NCBI GenBank assembly: GCA_965276835.1
Contig: OZ255631.1
Coordinates: 682,001-746,000, forward strand
Direction of reading: 5' to 3'
Source of the DNA: BOG-932 sp965276835
GTDB lineage: Bacteria > Pseudomonadota > Alphaproteobacteria > BOG-932 > Roseiterribacteraceae
DNA: 64,000 nucleotides
Shown piece after piece: positions 7,565-16,286 of this stretch. The first letter of the stretch is position 1. The number at the start of each line of letters is the position of its first letter. Under the pieces are notes generated by a model. That model saw only the letters and a list, made by a program, of their open reading frames with translations. It did not search any database and was not told the origin of the DNA. The translations under genes and the position numbers were made by a program.

Positions 7565-9664
7565 TCAGTAGCGGTACCGAATGCGGGCCGTAACTGTTGC
7601 GGGATCATCGGGATAAACGGCTACAGCTGTGCCGTTTTGCGCCGCCGACGAGAACCAATGGACGTTGGTCAAGTTGCGGCCTTCGACGCTGACACTCCAA
7701 TGGCCGTCCGGTAGATCGTAATTGACCGAGGCGTCGAGCAGAGTGCGGCTGTCGGTCGCCGCAACATCGACGCCCAGCAGGCTGTTTTCGTATTTGTCGC
7801 TGTAATTGAGCGACAGGCCGAACCGCAATCGCCCTCGAATCGGCAAGTCTGGTGCGTAAACCAGCCCCACCAAAGCGCGCAGCGGCGCCAGGCCGATCAG
7901 GCGGTTGACGCTGCAATCGACCGTTGCTCCGGTAACCCCCTGGCAGGGAAACGGGCCGCCGCCGTAGTTACCGTGCTGCAGCGCGATCATACCGTAAAGC
8001 TGCAGCGCTTCGGTGACCTTCCAGGTTGGGTCGATCTCGATGCCGGTGATCTCGGCGGCGGGTGCGGAGGTCAGGTAATAGGTCGATGAGTTATAGAGCA
8101 GGACCGGGATCTGTAGGTCGCTGTAGTCATGGATATAGGCCGAGAAATTCACTTCCAGACGGCCGTCCAGCAGCGTGGCCTTGGCCCCGATTTCATATTC
8201 GTCCGCCGATTCCGCCAGATATTGGTGCGGGGCGGTAACGAGCTTGCCGACCGTGTCGTAGTTGGGCGGCAGGCGGTTGTTCCAGCCGCCGCTTTTGTAC
8301 CCCTTCGAATAGCTGAAATAGGTCAGCAGCCACGGCGTGATCTTCACGTTGATACCGGCCTTCGGGGTGAAGCCGTACCATGCGTTGCTCGCCGATTTCG
8401 GCGACAGGGCGGAGGCCGGAATGGGAGTCGTAACGCCGTTCAAAGTCGCTTTCTTGTTGCCGGCGTAGAAATCGCTGTCGAAGTCCTTGTCTTCGATCGC
8501 GTAGTGAAAGCCGGCCAGCAGATCGACTCTGTCGGTCAGGCTCGCGGTAGCCTGCCCATAGGCGGAATAGGAGTAATCGAATTCGCGCGAGAAGCTGGGC
8601 GACCCGCCGGTCGGTGTCGTCTGCTTGGTATCCTTGCGCATGTAATAGAGTCCGGCGGTCTCCTTCAGCCAGTCGCCGCCGCCGTTGACGCTCAGATCCT
8701 CGGTCAGCTGGTTTTGATGCACGATCGCCTCGGTCGACAGGACATTGGCCGGGGTGGCGTCGTATGTGGAATATGAACTTGATTCGATGTCGCGATAGGC
8801 TGTGATTGACTTGAACGCCAAGCCGTCCAAACGGTAATTGGCGACAATCGCGAGGCCCTGCTGGTCCAGCCGGTTGAGGTCGGGCGTCACGGCCTCGGTC
8901 GTAAAGATGTCGCGGTTGGGCGTTGCCGCGGGATCCTGCCCCGGCGCGAAAGTCGACAGCGCCGATGGATATCTGGGTGAGGACCGGTCGTGCAACATGT
9001 CGCCCGACAGCGTGACGTCGAGAGCCGCGGTCGGCGTATAGACCAGCTTGGCGCGCGCCGCTTGGTAATTGCGGGTATTGACCGGCGCACCCAGGTTCGG
9101 TGCGCTCATCATCCCGTCGCGGCTGCGGACCACCGCGGAGAAAGACCCTGCCAGCTCATCGTCGACCAACGGACCGCTGACCGCCGCGCGCGCGTCCATC
9201 CAATTTTTCGTGCCATAGGTGATGTCACCGACGGCGGCTAGGTGATCCCCCGGCTGCCGCGTGGTGATCAGGATCGCGCCGTCCATTGCATTGCGCCCGA
9301 ACAAAGTCCCCTGGGCGGAAGGCAGCGCGTCGATCTGGTCGATATCGATGAAGTCGTACAGCGCGCCATAGGGCCGGCCGTAATAGACCCCGTCGACATA
9401 GGTGTTGGCGCCGGTCTTGGTGAAATAATTGGTCGAATCGGGTGTGGACTGACGCAGGAAGAAACGCACGGCCAGCGGCACGCCGGTGTTCGTCTTGGCC
9501 AGCAGGCCTGGCGCCTGTGCCGAGGTTTGCGAAACGTTCAGGATATCCTGATCCTCCGCGGCGGCGGGATCGATGGAAATGAAAGGCGGCGGAATGGTTG
9601 TCGCAGCGGTCGATGTCTGCGAAGCCGTGGTTTGCGCGGAGGCGACGCCGAACGTCAGCATCAT
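7565..9664 (-). CDS. TonB-dependent outer-membrane receptor
   Basis: Ligand-gated 22-strand outer-membrane transporter of 699 residues from the first ATG. The plug domain (about 60-165) shows the typical YVDGVYYGRPYGALYDFIDI and PSAQGTLFGRNAMDGAILI segments. The barrel follows and the chain ends in aromatic RIRYRY. The N-terminus is odd: only half a signal peptide (MMLTFGVASAQ) follows ATG 9664. The in-frame codons upstream continue a full hydrophobic leader back to a GTC at 9727, which sits 7 nt after a GGAGG and exactly where a start codon is expected. It lies downstream of the ior operon on the same strand, so it may import the substrate of that oxidoreductase. Confidence 0.85.
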   Translation of the reverse strand: MMLTFGVASAQTTASQTSTAATTIPPPFISIDPAAAEDQDILNVSQTSAQAPGLLAKTNTGVPLAVRFFLRQSTPDSTNYFTKTGANTYVDGVYYGRPYGALYDFIDIDQIDALPSAQGTLFGRNAMDGAILITTRQPGDHLAAVGDITYGTKNWMDARAAVSGPLVDDELAGSFSAVVRSRDGMMSAPNLGAPVNTRNYQAARAKLVYTPTAALDVTLSGDMLHDRSSPRYPSALSTFAPGQDPAATPNRDIFTTEAVTPDLNRLDQQGLAIVANYRLDGLAFKSITAYRDIESSSYSTYDATPANVLSTEAIVHQNQLTEDLSVNGGGDWLKETAGLYYMRKDTKQTTPTGGSPSFSREFDYSYSAYGQATASLTDRVDLLAGFHYAIEDKDFDSDFYAGNKKATLNGVTTPIPASALSPKSASNAWYGFTPKAGINVKITPWLLTYFSYSKGYKSGGWNNRLPPNYDTVGKLVTAPHQYLAESADEYEIGAKATLLDGRLEVNFSAYIHDYSDLQIPVLLYNSSTYYLTSAPAAEITGIEIDPTWKVTEALQLYGMIALQHGNYGGGPFPCQGVTGATVDCSVNRLIGLAPLRALVGLVYAPDLPIRGRLRFGLSLNYSDKYENSLLGVDVAATDSRTLLDASVNYDLPDGHWSVSVEGRNLTNVHWFSSAAQNGTAVAVYPDDPATVTARIRYRY

Positions 9665-9843
9665 CGCTGTGGCGCCTGCGAAAAGGCCTGGGATTGGTCG
9701 TGCGATGATGCGCTCGCTAAAGTTGACTGCTCAACCTCCACTGTCGGGGTGCATCGCGTCCTCTGTGACAGCACGGTGTTCTTGAAGGATTTATACCGCC
9801 AATGGGCGCGTGCTTCCAAGGCCGAAGGGCCTATCCGGATCGA

Positions 9844-11109
9844 TCAGCGCAGTCCCACGACCTGTGGCGGCGGGTCGGTCGGCTTATGGGCGTCGGTACC
9901 GCGCGCGGCTTCGATCTGCTGCGCCGTCACCTGGCCCTGCCGCCCACTTGTCTGGCCGATCAAGTAGTTGGCGATCGATGCCAGCTCATGAGCGCTATAG
10001 CCACCGGTGAAGCTGTGCATAAACATCGTGCCCTGGGCGGTTTCGATTTGGGTGCCGTGCGCCAGAACTTGCACCAGATTCGTGCCGGCTGGATCGGAGG
10101 CGGTATGCGAGCCGCCGAGCGCCGCCCAAGGGGATTGGCGACCGGAGCCATCCGGCAGGTGGCAGCCTGCGCAGGCCTGGTTATAGAGGTGCGCGCCGAT
10201 CGGATCCGCGGCTGCCGTTGTCGTGACCGGTCCGGCAATCGCGGGCGGGCCGTCCGGTTGAGTCGGCACGTCACGCAGATAGGTGACAATGGCCTTGATA
10301 TCGTCAGGCGATAGATAACGCAGGCTGTATTCGATCACCTCCGCCATCAGTCCCGAGGCGGGGCCGCGCCCCCGCGCCTTGCCGGTCGAGAGATATTCGG
10401 CCAATTGGCCGTCGGTCCAGGAGCCGATGCCGGCGGTCTTGTCGTTTGAGATGTTGTAGGCCAGCCACCCTTGCTGGTTCGCGCCTGCGAAAGTCTTAGC
10501 GCCCTTTAGGCCCTGCATGAAATTGCGCGGCGTATGGCACTCGCCGCAATGGCCGGCCCCCTCCACCAGATAGGCGCCGCGATTCCAGGCAGCTGACTTG
10601 GTCATATCCTGGCTGAACTCGCCGCTGGGCGCGTTGATCAGGTTCCAGAACACCAGACCCCAGCGCTGGTCGAAGGGGAATTTCATCCGGTTTGCCGGCG
10701 AGGTCGCACTGACCGGCTTCAGACTGAACAGATAGGCCTTGATCGCCAGGGCATCCGCGCGGGTCAGCTTGGCATATTCGGCGTAGGGCATAGCCGGATA
10801 GAGATGTTTGCCGCCGCGGCCGATTCCCGTCCTGATCGCCTTGACCCAGTCATCGTCGGTGTAGGCGCCGATGCCGGTTGCCGGGTCAGGCGTGATGTTG
10901 GGCGAGAAGATCGTGCCCATCTTCGGCAACACAAACGCGCGGCCTCCTGTAAACATCACGCCGCCTGGTACGGTGTGGCATGACGCGCAGTCGGCGGCGT
11001 GGGTCAGGTATTCGCCCCTGGCGACGAGATCGTCCGCATGCGCGACGGCGACTGGGAGCGACAGGACGAAAACAGCGAACAGCAGGCGGTTCAGCTTCAT
11101 GATGTTCAC
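9844..11109 (-). CDS. Periplasmic three-haem cytochrome c, electron acceptor of IorAB
   Basis: A 421-residue c-type cytochrome with three haem-binding motifs: CASCH (41-45), CGECH (188-192) and CAGCH (313-317). This is the layout of the cytochrome subunits of membrane-bound alcohol and aldehyde dehydrogenases. A signal peptide (KLNRLLFAVFVLSLPVAVA) directs export. Either GTG 11109, overlapping the iorB stop by four bases, or ATG 11100 may be the start. It would pass electrons from the molybdenum enzyme encoded just upstream to the respiratory chain in the periplasm. Confidence 0.92.
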   Translation of the reverse strand: MNIMKLNRLLFAVFVLSLPVAVAHADDLVARGEYLTHAADCASCHTVPGGVMFTGGRAFVLPKMGTIFSPNITPDPATGIGAYTDDDWVKAIRTGIGRGGKHLYPAMPYAEYAKLTRADALAIKAYLFSLKPVSATSPANRMKFPFDQRWGLVFWNLINAPSGEFSQDMTKSAAWNRGAYLVEGAGHCGECHTPRNFMQGLKGAKTFAGANQQGWLAYNISNDKTAGIGSWTDGQLAEYLSTGKARGRGPASGLMAEVIEYSLRYLSPDDIKAIVTYLRDVPTQPDGPPAIAGPVTTTAAADPIGAHLYNQACAGCHLPDGSGRQSPWAALGGSHTASDPAGTNLVQVLAHGTQIETAQGTMFMHSFTGGYSAHELASIANYLIGQTSGRQGQVTAQQIEAARGTDAHKPTDPPPQVVGLR

Positions 11110-13256
11110 ACCGTCTGCAACTGGCCGGCGAAGGGCAGGCGGCGCAGGCGTTTGCCAGTCGCGGCGAAGATCGCGTTGCCGAGCGCCGGCGCGGCGGCGG
11201 CGGTGCCGGTCTCGCCAATGCCGCCAGGTTTTTCGGTATTGCGAATTTGATAAACCTCGATCTTCGGGGCCTCATTCATACGCAGCGACCGGTAATCGTG
11301 GAAGTTGCTCTGCTCAACCCGCCCCTGGGCGAGCGTGATCTCGTTGTAGAGCGCCGTCCCCAAACCCAGAATCATGCCACCCTGAATCTGCGCCTCGACC
11401 GTGTCTGGATTGACCACCGACCCGCAATCGACCGCGACGACGACGCGGCGCGGCAGGATTTCGCCTTGCACCGTAACCTCGACTTCCAGGACGGTCGAAA
11501 TATAGCTGCCGAAGGCAAACTGAACCTGAACGCCGCGCCCGTGACTGGCGGGCAGAGCCGTGCCCCAACCGGATTTCTCCGCCGCTAGGTTCAGAACCGC
11601 CAGCGCACGCGGGTTCTGTTGCAGCAGTGCCCGGCGATAGGTGACCGGGTCCTGTTTCGCCGCCGCCGCCATCTCGTCGACGAAGCTTTCGACCACGAAC
11701 AGGTTATGTGTCGGCCCGACACCGCGCCACCAGCCGGTGCCGACCGCGTCGGATTCCGATTGTACAAATTCCGATTGCTCGGCCGCCACTTCATAGGGTG
11801 TGTCGCCGACCGCACATTCCACGGTATCCGGGTCCAGCCCGTTCTCCAGCCCGCCCGGCGCCCAGCGCGCCATCACAGACGATGCGGTGGTCTTGTGCGT
11901 CCAGCCGACCAGTTTACCGGCGGCATCTAGTCCACCCGCGACCCGGTCGTAATAATAAGGCCGGTAATAATCGTGCTGGATGTCTTCTTCCCGTGTCCAG
12001 ATCATCTTGACCGGGTAGGGAACCTGCTTGGCGAAGCCGGCGGCGACTTCAATCATGTCGATGTCCAATCGCCGGCCGAAGGCGCCGCCGCAGATCAAGT
12101 TGTTGACGACGACGGTTTCGGGTTTCAGCCCGGTCACCTTCGCCACCACGTTCTGGGCGCGCACTGGCACCTGCGTCCCCGTCCAGACCTCGGCCCCATC
12201 GGGGCGGACATGGATCAGGCAATTCACCGGCTCCATAGGCGCATGCGACAGGAACGGCAACTCGTAGATCGCCGATAGCTTGGTCGGCGCCTGGGCTATC
12301 GCGGTCTGTGGATCGCCCTTTTTCTTTCCGATTTTGCCATTGCCCCGCGAGGCCTCATCCAGCGCCGCAACGATATCCTTGTTGCTGACGGCCGCGTTTG
12401 CGCCGCCGGTCCAGGTAACCGCCAGCCGCTCCAGCCCCTGCTTGGCGGCCCACATATGATCGCCGATGACCGCGACTGCGCTGTCGTCCAGCTTCAGCAC
12501 CGCTTGCACGCCGGGGATCGACCGCGCCGCCGCTTCGTTCATGCTGGCGATCTTGCCGCCTTTGATCGGACAGATCGCCAGCGTGCCGATCTTCATGCCC
12601 GGCAGCTTGGCGTCGATGCCGTAGATCGCCGTGCCGTTCACCTTGGGCGGCGTGTCGAGGCGCTTGGCGTTGGTGCCCAGCAATCTGAAATCCGCCGGTG
12701 CTTTCAGCGGAACGTTCTCCGGCACCGACAAGGTCGCGGCGACAACGGTCAGCGCGCCATAGCTCAATGTCCGGTTGCTGGTGGGATGCACCACGACGCC
12801 ATGGCTCGCCTTGCAGGCGGCGGGATCGACTTTCCATTGCTTGGCGGCAGCGGCGACCAGCATCGTGCGCGCGGTGGCGCCGGCCATGAGCAGCCGGTCC
12901 CAGTCGCCACGGATCGAGCTTGACCCGCCGGTCGCCTGCTCTCCCAAAAGGGGATCGGAATATTTGGTCTCATCCGGCGGCGCGGCCTGAACCTTCACCT
13001 GGTCAAGGCCGACCTCGAGCTCTTCCGCCAGCAGCATCGCGGCGGAGGTGAAGATGCCTTGGCCAACTTCGGCATTCGGCATGATCAGCGTTATCGCACC
13101 GGATGCGTCGATCCGCACGAACGCGTTGGGGACGAAATCCTGCGACGCCTGGGCACCGCGCGCGAGACTCGGCAGGCGCAGGCCCAACATCAGGCCGCCG
13201 GCGCCGATAGCAGTCGCCTTCAGGATGCCGCGGCGGGAAAACTCCATATGTCCCAT
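11106..13256 (-). CDS. iorB: Molybdopterin-binding oxidoreductase large subunit, isoquinoline 1-oxidoreductase beta type
   Basis: Xanthine oxidase-family molybdenum subunit (716 residues from ATG 13256; AGGAG 9 nt upstream). A twin-arginine leader (FSRRGILKATAIGAGG) shows Tat export to the periplasm in folded form. The FGRRLDIDMIEVAA segment and the C-terminal GGIGETGTAAAAP motif, which carries the catalytic Glu, match the IorB/aldehyde dehydrogenase group. It forms a heterodimer with the [2Fe-2S] subunit encoded directly upstream and donates electrons to the cytochrome encoded downstream. It likely hydroxylates a heteroaromatic ring or oxidises an aldehyde; which one is not decided by the sequence. 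Confidence 0.9.
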   Translation of the reverse strand: MGHMEFSRRGILKATAIGAGGLMLGLRLPSLARGAQASQDFVPNAFVRIDASGAITLIMPNAEVGQGIFTSAAMLLAEELEVGLDQVKVQAAPPDETKYSDPLLGEQATGGSSSIRGDWDRLLMAGATARTMLVAAAAKQWKVDPAACKASHGVVVHPTSNRTLSYGALTVVAATLSVPENVPLKAPADFRLLGTNAKRLDTPPKVNGTAIYGIDAKLPGMKIGTLAICPIKGGKIASMNEAAARSIPGVQAVLKLDDSAVAVIGDHMWAAKQGLERLAVTWTGGANAAVSNKDIVAALDEASRGNGKIGKKKGDPQTAIAQAPTKLSAIYELPFLSHAPMEPVNCLIHVRPDGAEVWTGTQVPVRAQNVVAKVTGLKPETVVVNNLICGGAFGRRLDIDMIEVAAGFAKQVPYPVKMIWTREEDIQHDYYRPYYYDRVAGGLDAAGKLVGWTHKTTASSVMARWAPGGLENGLDPDTVECAVGDTPYEVAAEQSEFVQSESDAVGTGWWRGVGPTHNLFVVESFVDEMAAAAKQDPVTYRRALLQQNPRALAVLNLAAEKSGWGTALPASHGRGVQVQFAFGSYISTVLEVEVTVQGEILPRRVVVAVDCGSVVNPDTVEAQIQGGMILGLGTALYNEITLAQGRVEQSNFHDYRSLRMNEAPKIEVYQIRNTEKPGGIGETGTAAAAPALGNAIFAATGKRLRRLPFAGQLQTV

Positions 13257-13269
13257 TGGGCCGCGCTCC

Positions 13270-13722
13270 TTAAACGGACGCCGCGGCGTGGATCGCCGCG
13301 CGGATGCGGACATAGGTGCCGCAGCGGCAGATATTGCCGGACATGGCGGAGTCGATATCCGCGTCAGTCGGCTTGGGATTTTCGTTCAGCAGCGCGGTCG
13401 CAGCCATGATCTGGCCGGACTGGCAATAGCCGCACTGGACCACCTCCTTGTCCAGCCAGGCGTTCTGCACCTTGGCGCCGGTCGGGCTGCCGGCTATCGC
13501 CTCGATGGTGGTTATCGCCTGAGTGCCGATCTCACTCACCGGCAGCAGGCAAGACCGCACGGCCTTTCCGGCCATATGAACGGTGCAGGCGCCGCATTGC
13601 GCGATGCCGCAACCGAACTTCGTGCCGGTCAAGCCCAGCACATCGCGTAGCACCCACAGCAGAGGCATATCCTCGGGCACATCGACTTGGCTGGTCTGGC
13701 CGTTGATCGACAGGCTGAACAT
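13270..13722 (-). CDS. iorA: [2Fe-2S] subunit of molybdenum oxidoreductase, isoquinoline 1-oxidoreductase alpha type
   Basis: A 150-residue two-domain iron-sulfur subunit. The plant-ferredoxin-like N-terminal cluster site reads CGIAQCGACTVH, with a further Cys near residue 58 (RSCLLPV). The helical C-terminal domain carries CGYCQSGQ and CRCGTY, the second [2Fe-2S] site next to the molybdopterin. There is no leader peptide: it is probably carried out by the Tat signal of IorB as a folded complex. It is the first gene of the iorA-iorB-cytochrome operon; its stop TAA forms part of the ribosome site of iorB. Confidence 0.93.
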   Translation of the reverse strand: MFSLSINGQTSQVDVPEDMPLLWVLRDVLGLTGTKFGCGIAQCGACTVHMAGKAVRSCLLPVSEIGTQAITTIEAIAGSPTGAKVQNAWLDKEVVQCGYCQSGQIMAATALLNENPKPTDADIDSAMSGNICRCGTYVRIRAAIHAAASV

Positions 13723-13763
13723 GTTGGCTCCTCCTAGACATGGGGCAGGCGGGTGATGCCGGC

Positions 13764-13793
13764 CTTCGTTATATATGCACGGGAATAACGAAG
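13764..13793. promoter_or_regulatory. Inverted repeat upstream of the ior operon, candidate operator
   Basis: Perfect 9-nt arms CTTCGTTAT (13764-13772) and ATAACGAAG (13785-13793) lie 42-71 bases upstream of iorA, in an AT-rich stretch that holds the likely ior promoter and faces the divergent gene at 13993. The binding protein is unknown. Confidence 0.4.
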
Positions 13794-13992
13794 TTATTGA
13801 TTTAACTATGAAATGCAGTTTGTGCTTTTACCCGCGCGGATCAAGCCCGGTATTGATGAAACGCTGCGCGGGTTGCGGATTCTTGGACGATCGACGGCCT
13901 GTGGAACCATCCGGCTTGCCGTGCATGTCAGCGCCCGAACCCATTCATAAATCTTGTTAAATCCCGGATAATGACTGAGGAATTACAGAACT

Positions 13993-15840
13993 GTGGCGCG
14001 GGAGGTCTTCTTGAAAGAAGGTGCGAAGAATGGCGACGGCTCGCCAGCGTATTCCGCTATCACGCTCTACCTGCTGTCCGCCCTGATCGGCCTGGTCCTC
14101 GCTGCCGTCATTTTCACGCCGCCGGTCTTGCTTGGCTTCGGCTCATTCTGGACCGCACCCAACTATCCCGACATGCAGCAGCACCTGTCGGCGGTACGCT
14201 ATTTTCTACACGACAGTTGGCGGTTTCCTGTCTTCCTGACCAAGCCCATCATGCCGCCGGAGGGCGTGTCGGTGGTGTTCCTGGACGTGAATCCGCTGTT
14301 GGCGTTGTTCGCCAAAATCTGGTTCGGGTTGACGGGGCTGTCGGTCAATTATTTCGGGCCGTGGATCGCGGTTTGCTATGGCCTGCAAGGCGCGGCGTTC
14401 CTGTTTCTGTGCCGCTCACTCGGGCTACGCGGATGGGTGCCGGCGACCGTCTGCACCGTAATCGCGCTGTCGATGCCCGAGTTTCTCTACCGCTATTTCC
14501 ACCTCAACCTGCTTGGCCAGTTCCTGATCACGGTGCAGTTGGGCTTATATTTCCAGTTCGTGCGGCAGGGCAGGGCGCGGGCGCTGCGTTCGGCGATGGG
14601 CTTGGCGCTGCTGACGATCCTCATCCACTTTTACCTATTCGCCATGGTGGCCGGGATTTATGCGGCGATGCTGGCGCACGGGGCGGAACGCTCGCGCAAA
14701 GGCATCAGGGCGGCGGCCATTCAGCTTGGCATTTTCGTCGTCGGCACGGGCGCATTGCTGGTTGCTTCGGGCTATTTGCATGGGGCGGGCGGGTCGAGCG
14801 GCTTCGGGTTTTTCTCGATGAACATTCTGTCACCGTTCGTGCCACAGCATTCGGGGCTGTTCGGCGGGGATATGATCGACGCGACCGGCGGCCAGTATGA
14901 AGGGTTCAACTATCTGGGCGTCGGCATTCTGCTGCTGTTTGTTGTCGCCCTGGTGCTGTGGCGCGGAGAGCTGTGGACCCTGGCGAGGCGCTACAAGTAT
15001 CTGCTGATCCTGACGGTGCTGTTCACCGGCTTCGCAATATCTTTCAAACCGTTCGTCGGTGACGTCTCGCTGTTCCATCCGTTCGCCCACGCTGCCGAGC
15101 CGGCGGCTCCCAGCGCTGCGGTCGCCCATGCAACGACGCCCGAGTCATCACAGGACATCGTGTCGAAAATCCACGATCTGATCTTCTATCCGCTGCAGCA
15201 ATTTCGATCCTCGGGCCGATTCTTCTGGCCTGTGGGTTATTTGATCGCGGCGTTCGGAATTGTCGGCGTGTGGCGGCGGCTGTCCCCCAGCTTCGCCTTG
15301 ACGATACTGGTCGTCGCAGCACTGTTGCAGTTCGTCGACGCAGGCCCTCTGCGTGCCGACATGGCGGTGGCGATCCGCGACTCCGGCTCGCCGATCGTCG
15401 GACCCGATCCCTGGGTCAGGATGATCGCCGCGCATGGCAGCATCACCGTTCTGCCCAGCATGGACTGCGCCGATGTGCAGTCGCCGCTGATTCCGCTGTT
15501 TGTCTATTACGCGTCGGAAAGCGTCACCCCGACCCACAGCGCGAAGCTGTCACGCGGACCGAAAGCCGACTGCCCGGCTGAGATGGACGCCATCGCCCAT
15601 CGCCGGGTCGGCGCGGATGAGATTGTCGTCATGCTGTCTCCGCCGATCACGCCCGAGCTTGCACAGGCGATGCCGGATGCCGGCCTCTGCCGCAAATTCT
15701 CGCTGGGCTATGTCTGCTCCCACAAATGGGACCAGCTCGACGCCGCCGGTATCAAACTGACCGACCGTGACCTGGGACCACCGGGGCCGATGCCATACAA
15801 TCCAGCCGGCGAGGCGGCGGGGCATCGGGTGAAGAAATGA
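13993..15840 (+). CDS. Polytopic membrane protein, DUF6311-like
   Basis: A 615-residue inner-membrane protein with about ten hydrophobic segments in the first 440 residues and a soluble C-terminal region of about 170 residues. The conserved APNYPDMQQHLSAVRYF loop after the first membrane segment recalls GT-C-type glycosyltransferase-like membrane proteins, and overall it resembles the DUF6311 family. Start GTG 13993 is preceded by GAGGAA at 10 nt. Its stop overlaps the next gene by four bases (ATGA), so the two membrane proteins are made together. A cell-envelope glycan role is plausible but not shown. Confidence 0.65.
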   Translation: MAREVFLKEGAKNGDGSPAYSAITLYLLSALIGLVLAAVIFTPPVLLGFGSFWTAPNYPDMQQHLSAVRYFLHDSWRFPVFLTKPIMPPEGVSVVFLDVNPLLALFAKIWFGLTGLSVNYFGPWIAVCYGLQGAAFLFLCRSLGLRGWVPATVCTVIALSMPEFLYRYFHLNLLGQFLITVQLGLYFQFVRQGRARALRSAMGLALLTILIHFYLFAMVAGIYAAMLAHGAERSRKGIRAAAIQLGIFVVGTGALLVASGYLHGAGGSSGFGFFSMNILSPFVPQHSGLFGGDMIDATGGQYEGFNYLGVGILLLFVVALVLWRGELWTLARRYKYLLILTVLFTGFAISFKPFVGDVSLFHPFAHAAEPAAPSAAVAHATTPESSQDIVSKIHDLIFYPLQQFRSSGRFFWPVGYLIAAFGIVGVWRRLSPSFALTILVVAALLQFVDAGPLRADMAVAIRDSGSPIVGPDPWVRMIAAHGSITVLPSMDCADVQSPLIPLFVYYASESVTPTHSAKLSRGPKADCPAEMDAIAHRRVGADEIVVMLSPPITPELAQAMPDAGLCRKFSLGYVCSHKWDQLDAAGIKLTDRDLGPPGPMPYNPAGEAAGHRVKK

Positions 15841-16286
15841 CGATGATCCCGATCCTTGTCGGGATATTTCTTCCAATCCTGTTCGTCGGCATCTGGTTGT
15901 TCGTCGTCACGATTCTAGGGCTGATTTCGGGGTGGTTCGCGCTGGTAAAACGATATCCCGACCGGCCTGAGGCCGCGATCCTGACGATGCCCTACCAGCA
16001 GGGGCTGATGGGGCCGTCGGTGCGATTGAACGGCGTGTTGCGGTTCAGTACCTGCCCGTCAGGTTTGCGGATTGGGATTCTGTGGCTGTTCGGACCGTTC
16101 AGCCGGGACTTCTTCGTGCCTTGGGAAGAGATCGCGATCGTTCGCCGGGATGCGTGGCTGGCAGGTTCGATGGTCGCGTTTCGGTTCGGGTCGACCGGGC
16201 GGCTGACCATCCCGGCTTATATCGCCGACAAGCTGGCGGCGTCGGTGCCGGACGTGTGGCCGGAAAAGGCCCAGTCAGAGCCTTAG
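15837..16286 (+). CDS. Small membrane protein, unknown function
   Basis: A 149-residue protein with one long N-terminal membrane hairpin (residues about 3-35, very rich in Ile/Val/Phe) and a cytoplasmic C-terminal domain with a FVPWEEIAIVRRDAW segment resembling PH-like membrane-associated domains. It overlaps the upstream membrane gene by four bases and is probably co-translated with it. The 3' end overlaps the convergent phosphotransferase gene by 12 bases. Family not recognised. Confidence 0.6.
   Translation: MTMIPILVGIFLPILFVGIWLFVVTILGLISGWFALVKRYPDRPEAAILTMPYQQGLMGPSVRLNGVLRFSTCPSGLRIGILWLFGPFSRDFFVPWEEIAIVRRDAWLAGSMVAFRFGSTGRLTIPAYIADKLAASVPDVWPEKAQSEP

Noticed and set aside
13775..13960. 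61-codon frame with two CxxC pairs (CSLC and CAGC)
   Set aside because: The Cys pattern hints at a zinc ribbon, but the start lies inside the inverted repeat, there is no ribosome site, and the gap is needed as promoter region. Kept only as a weak possibility.
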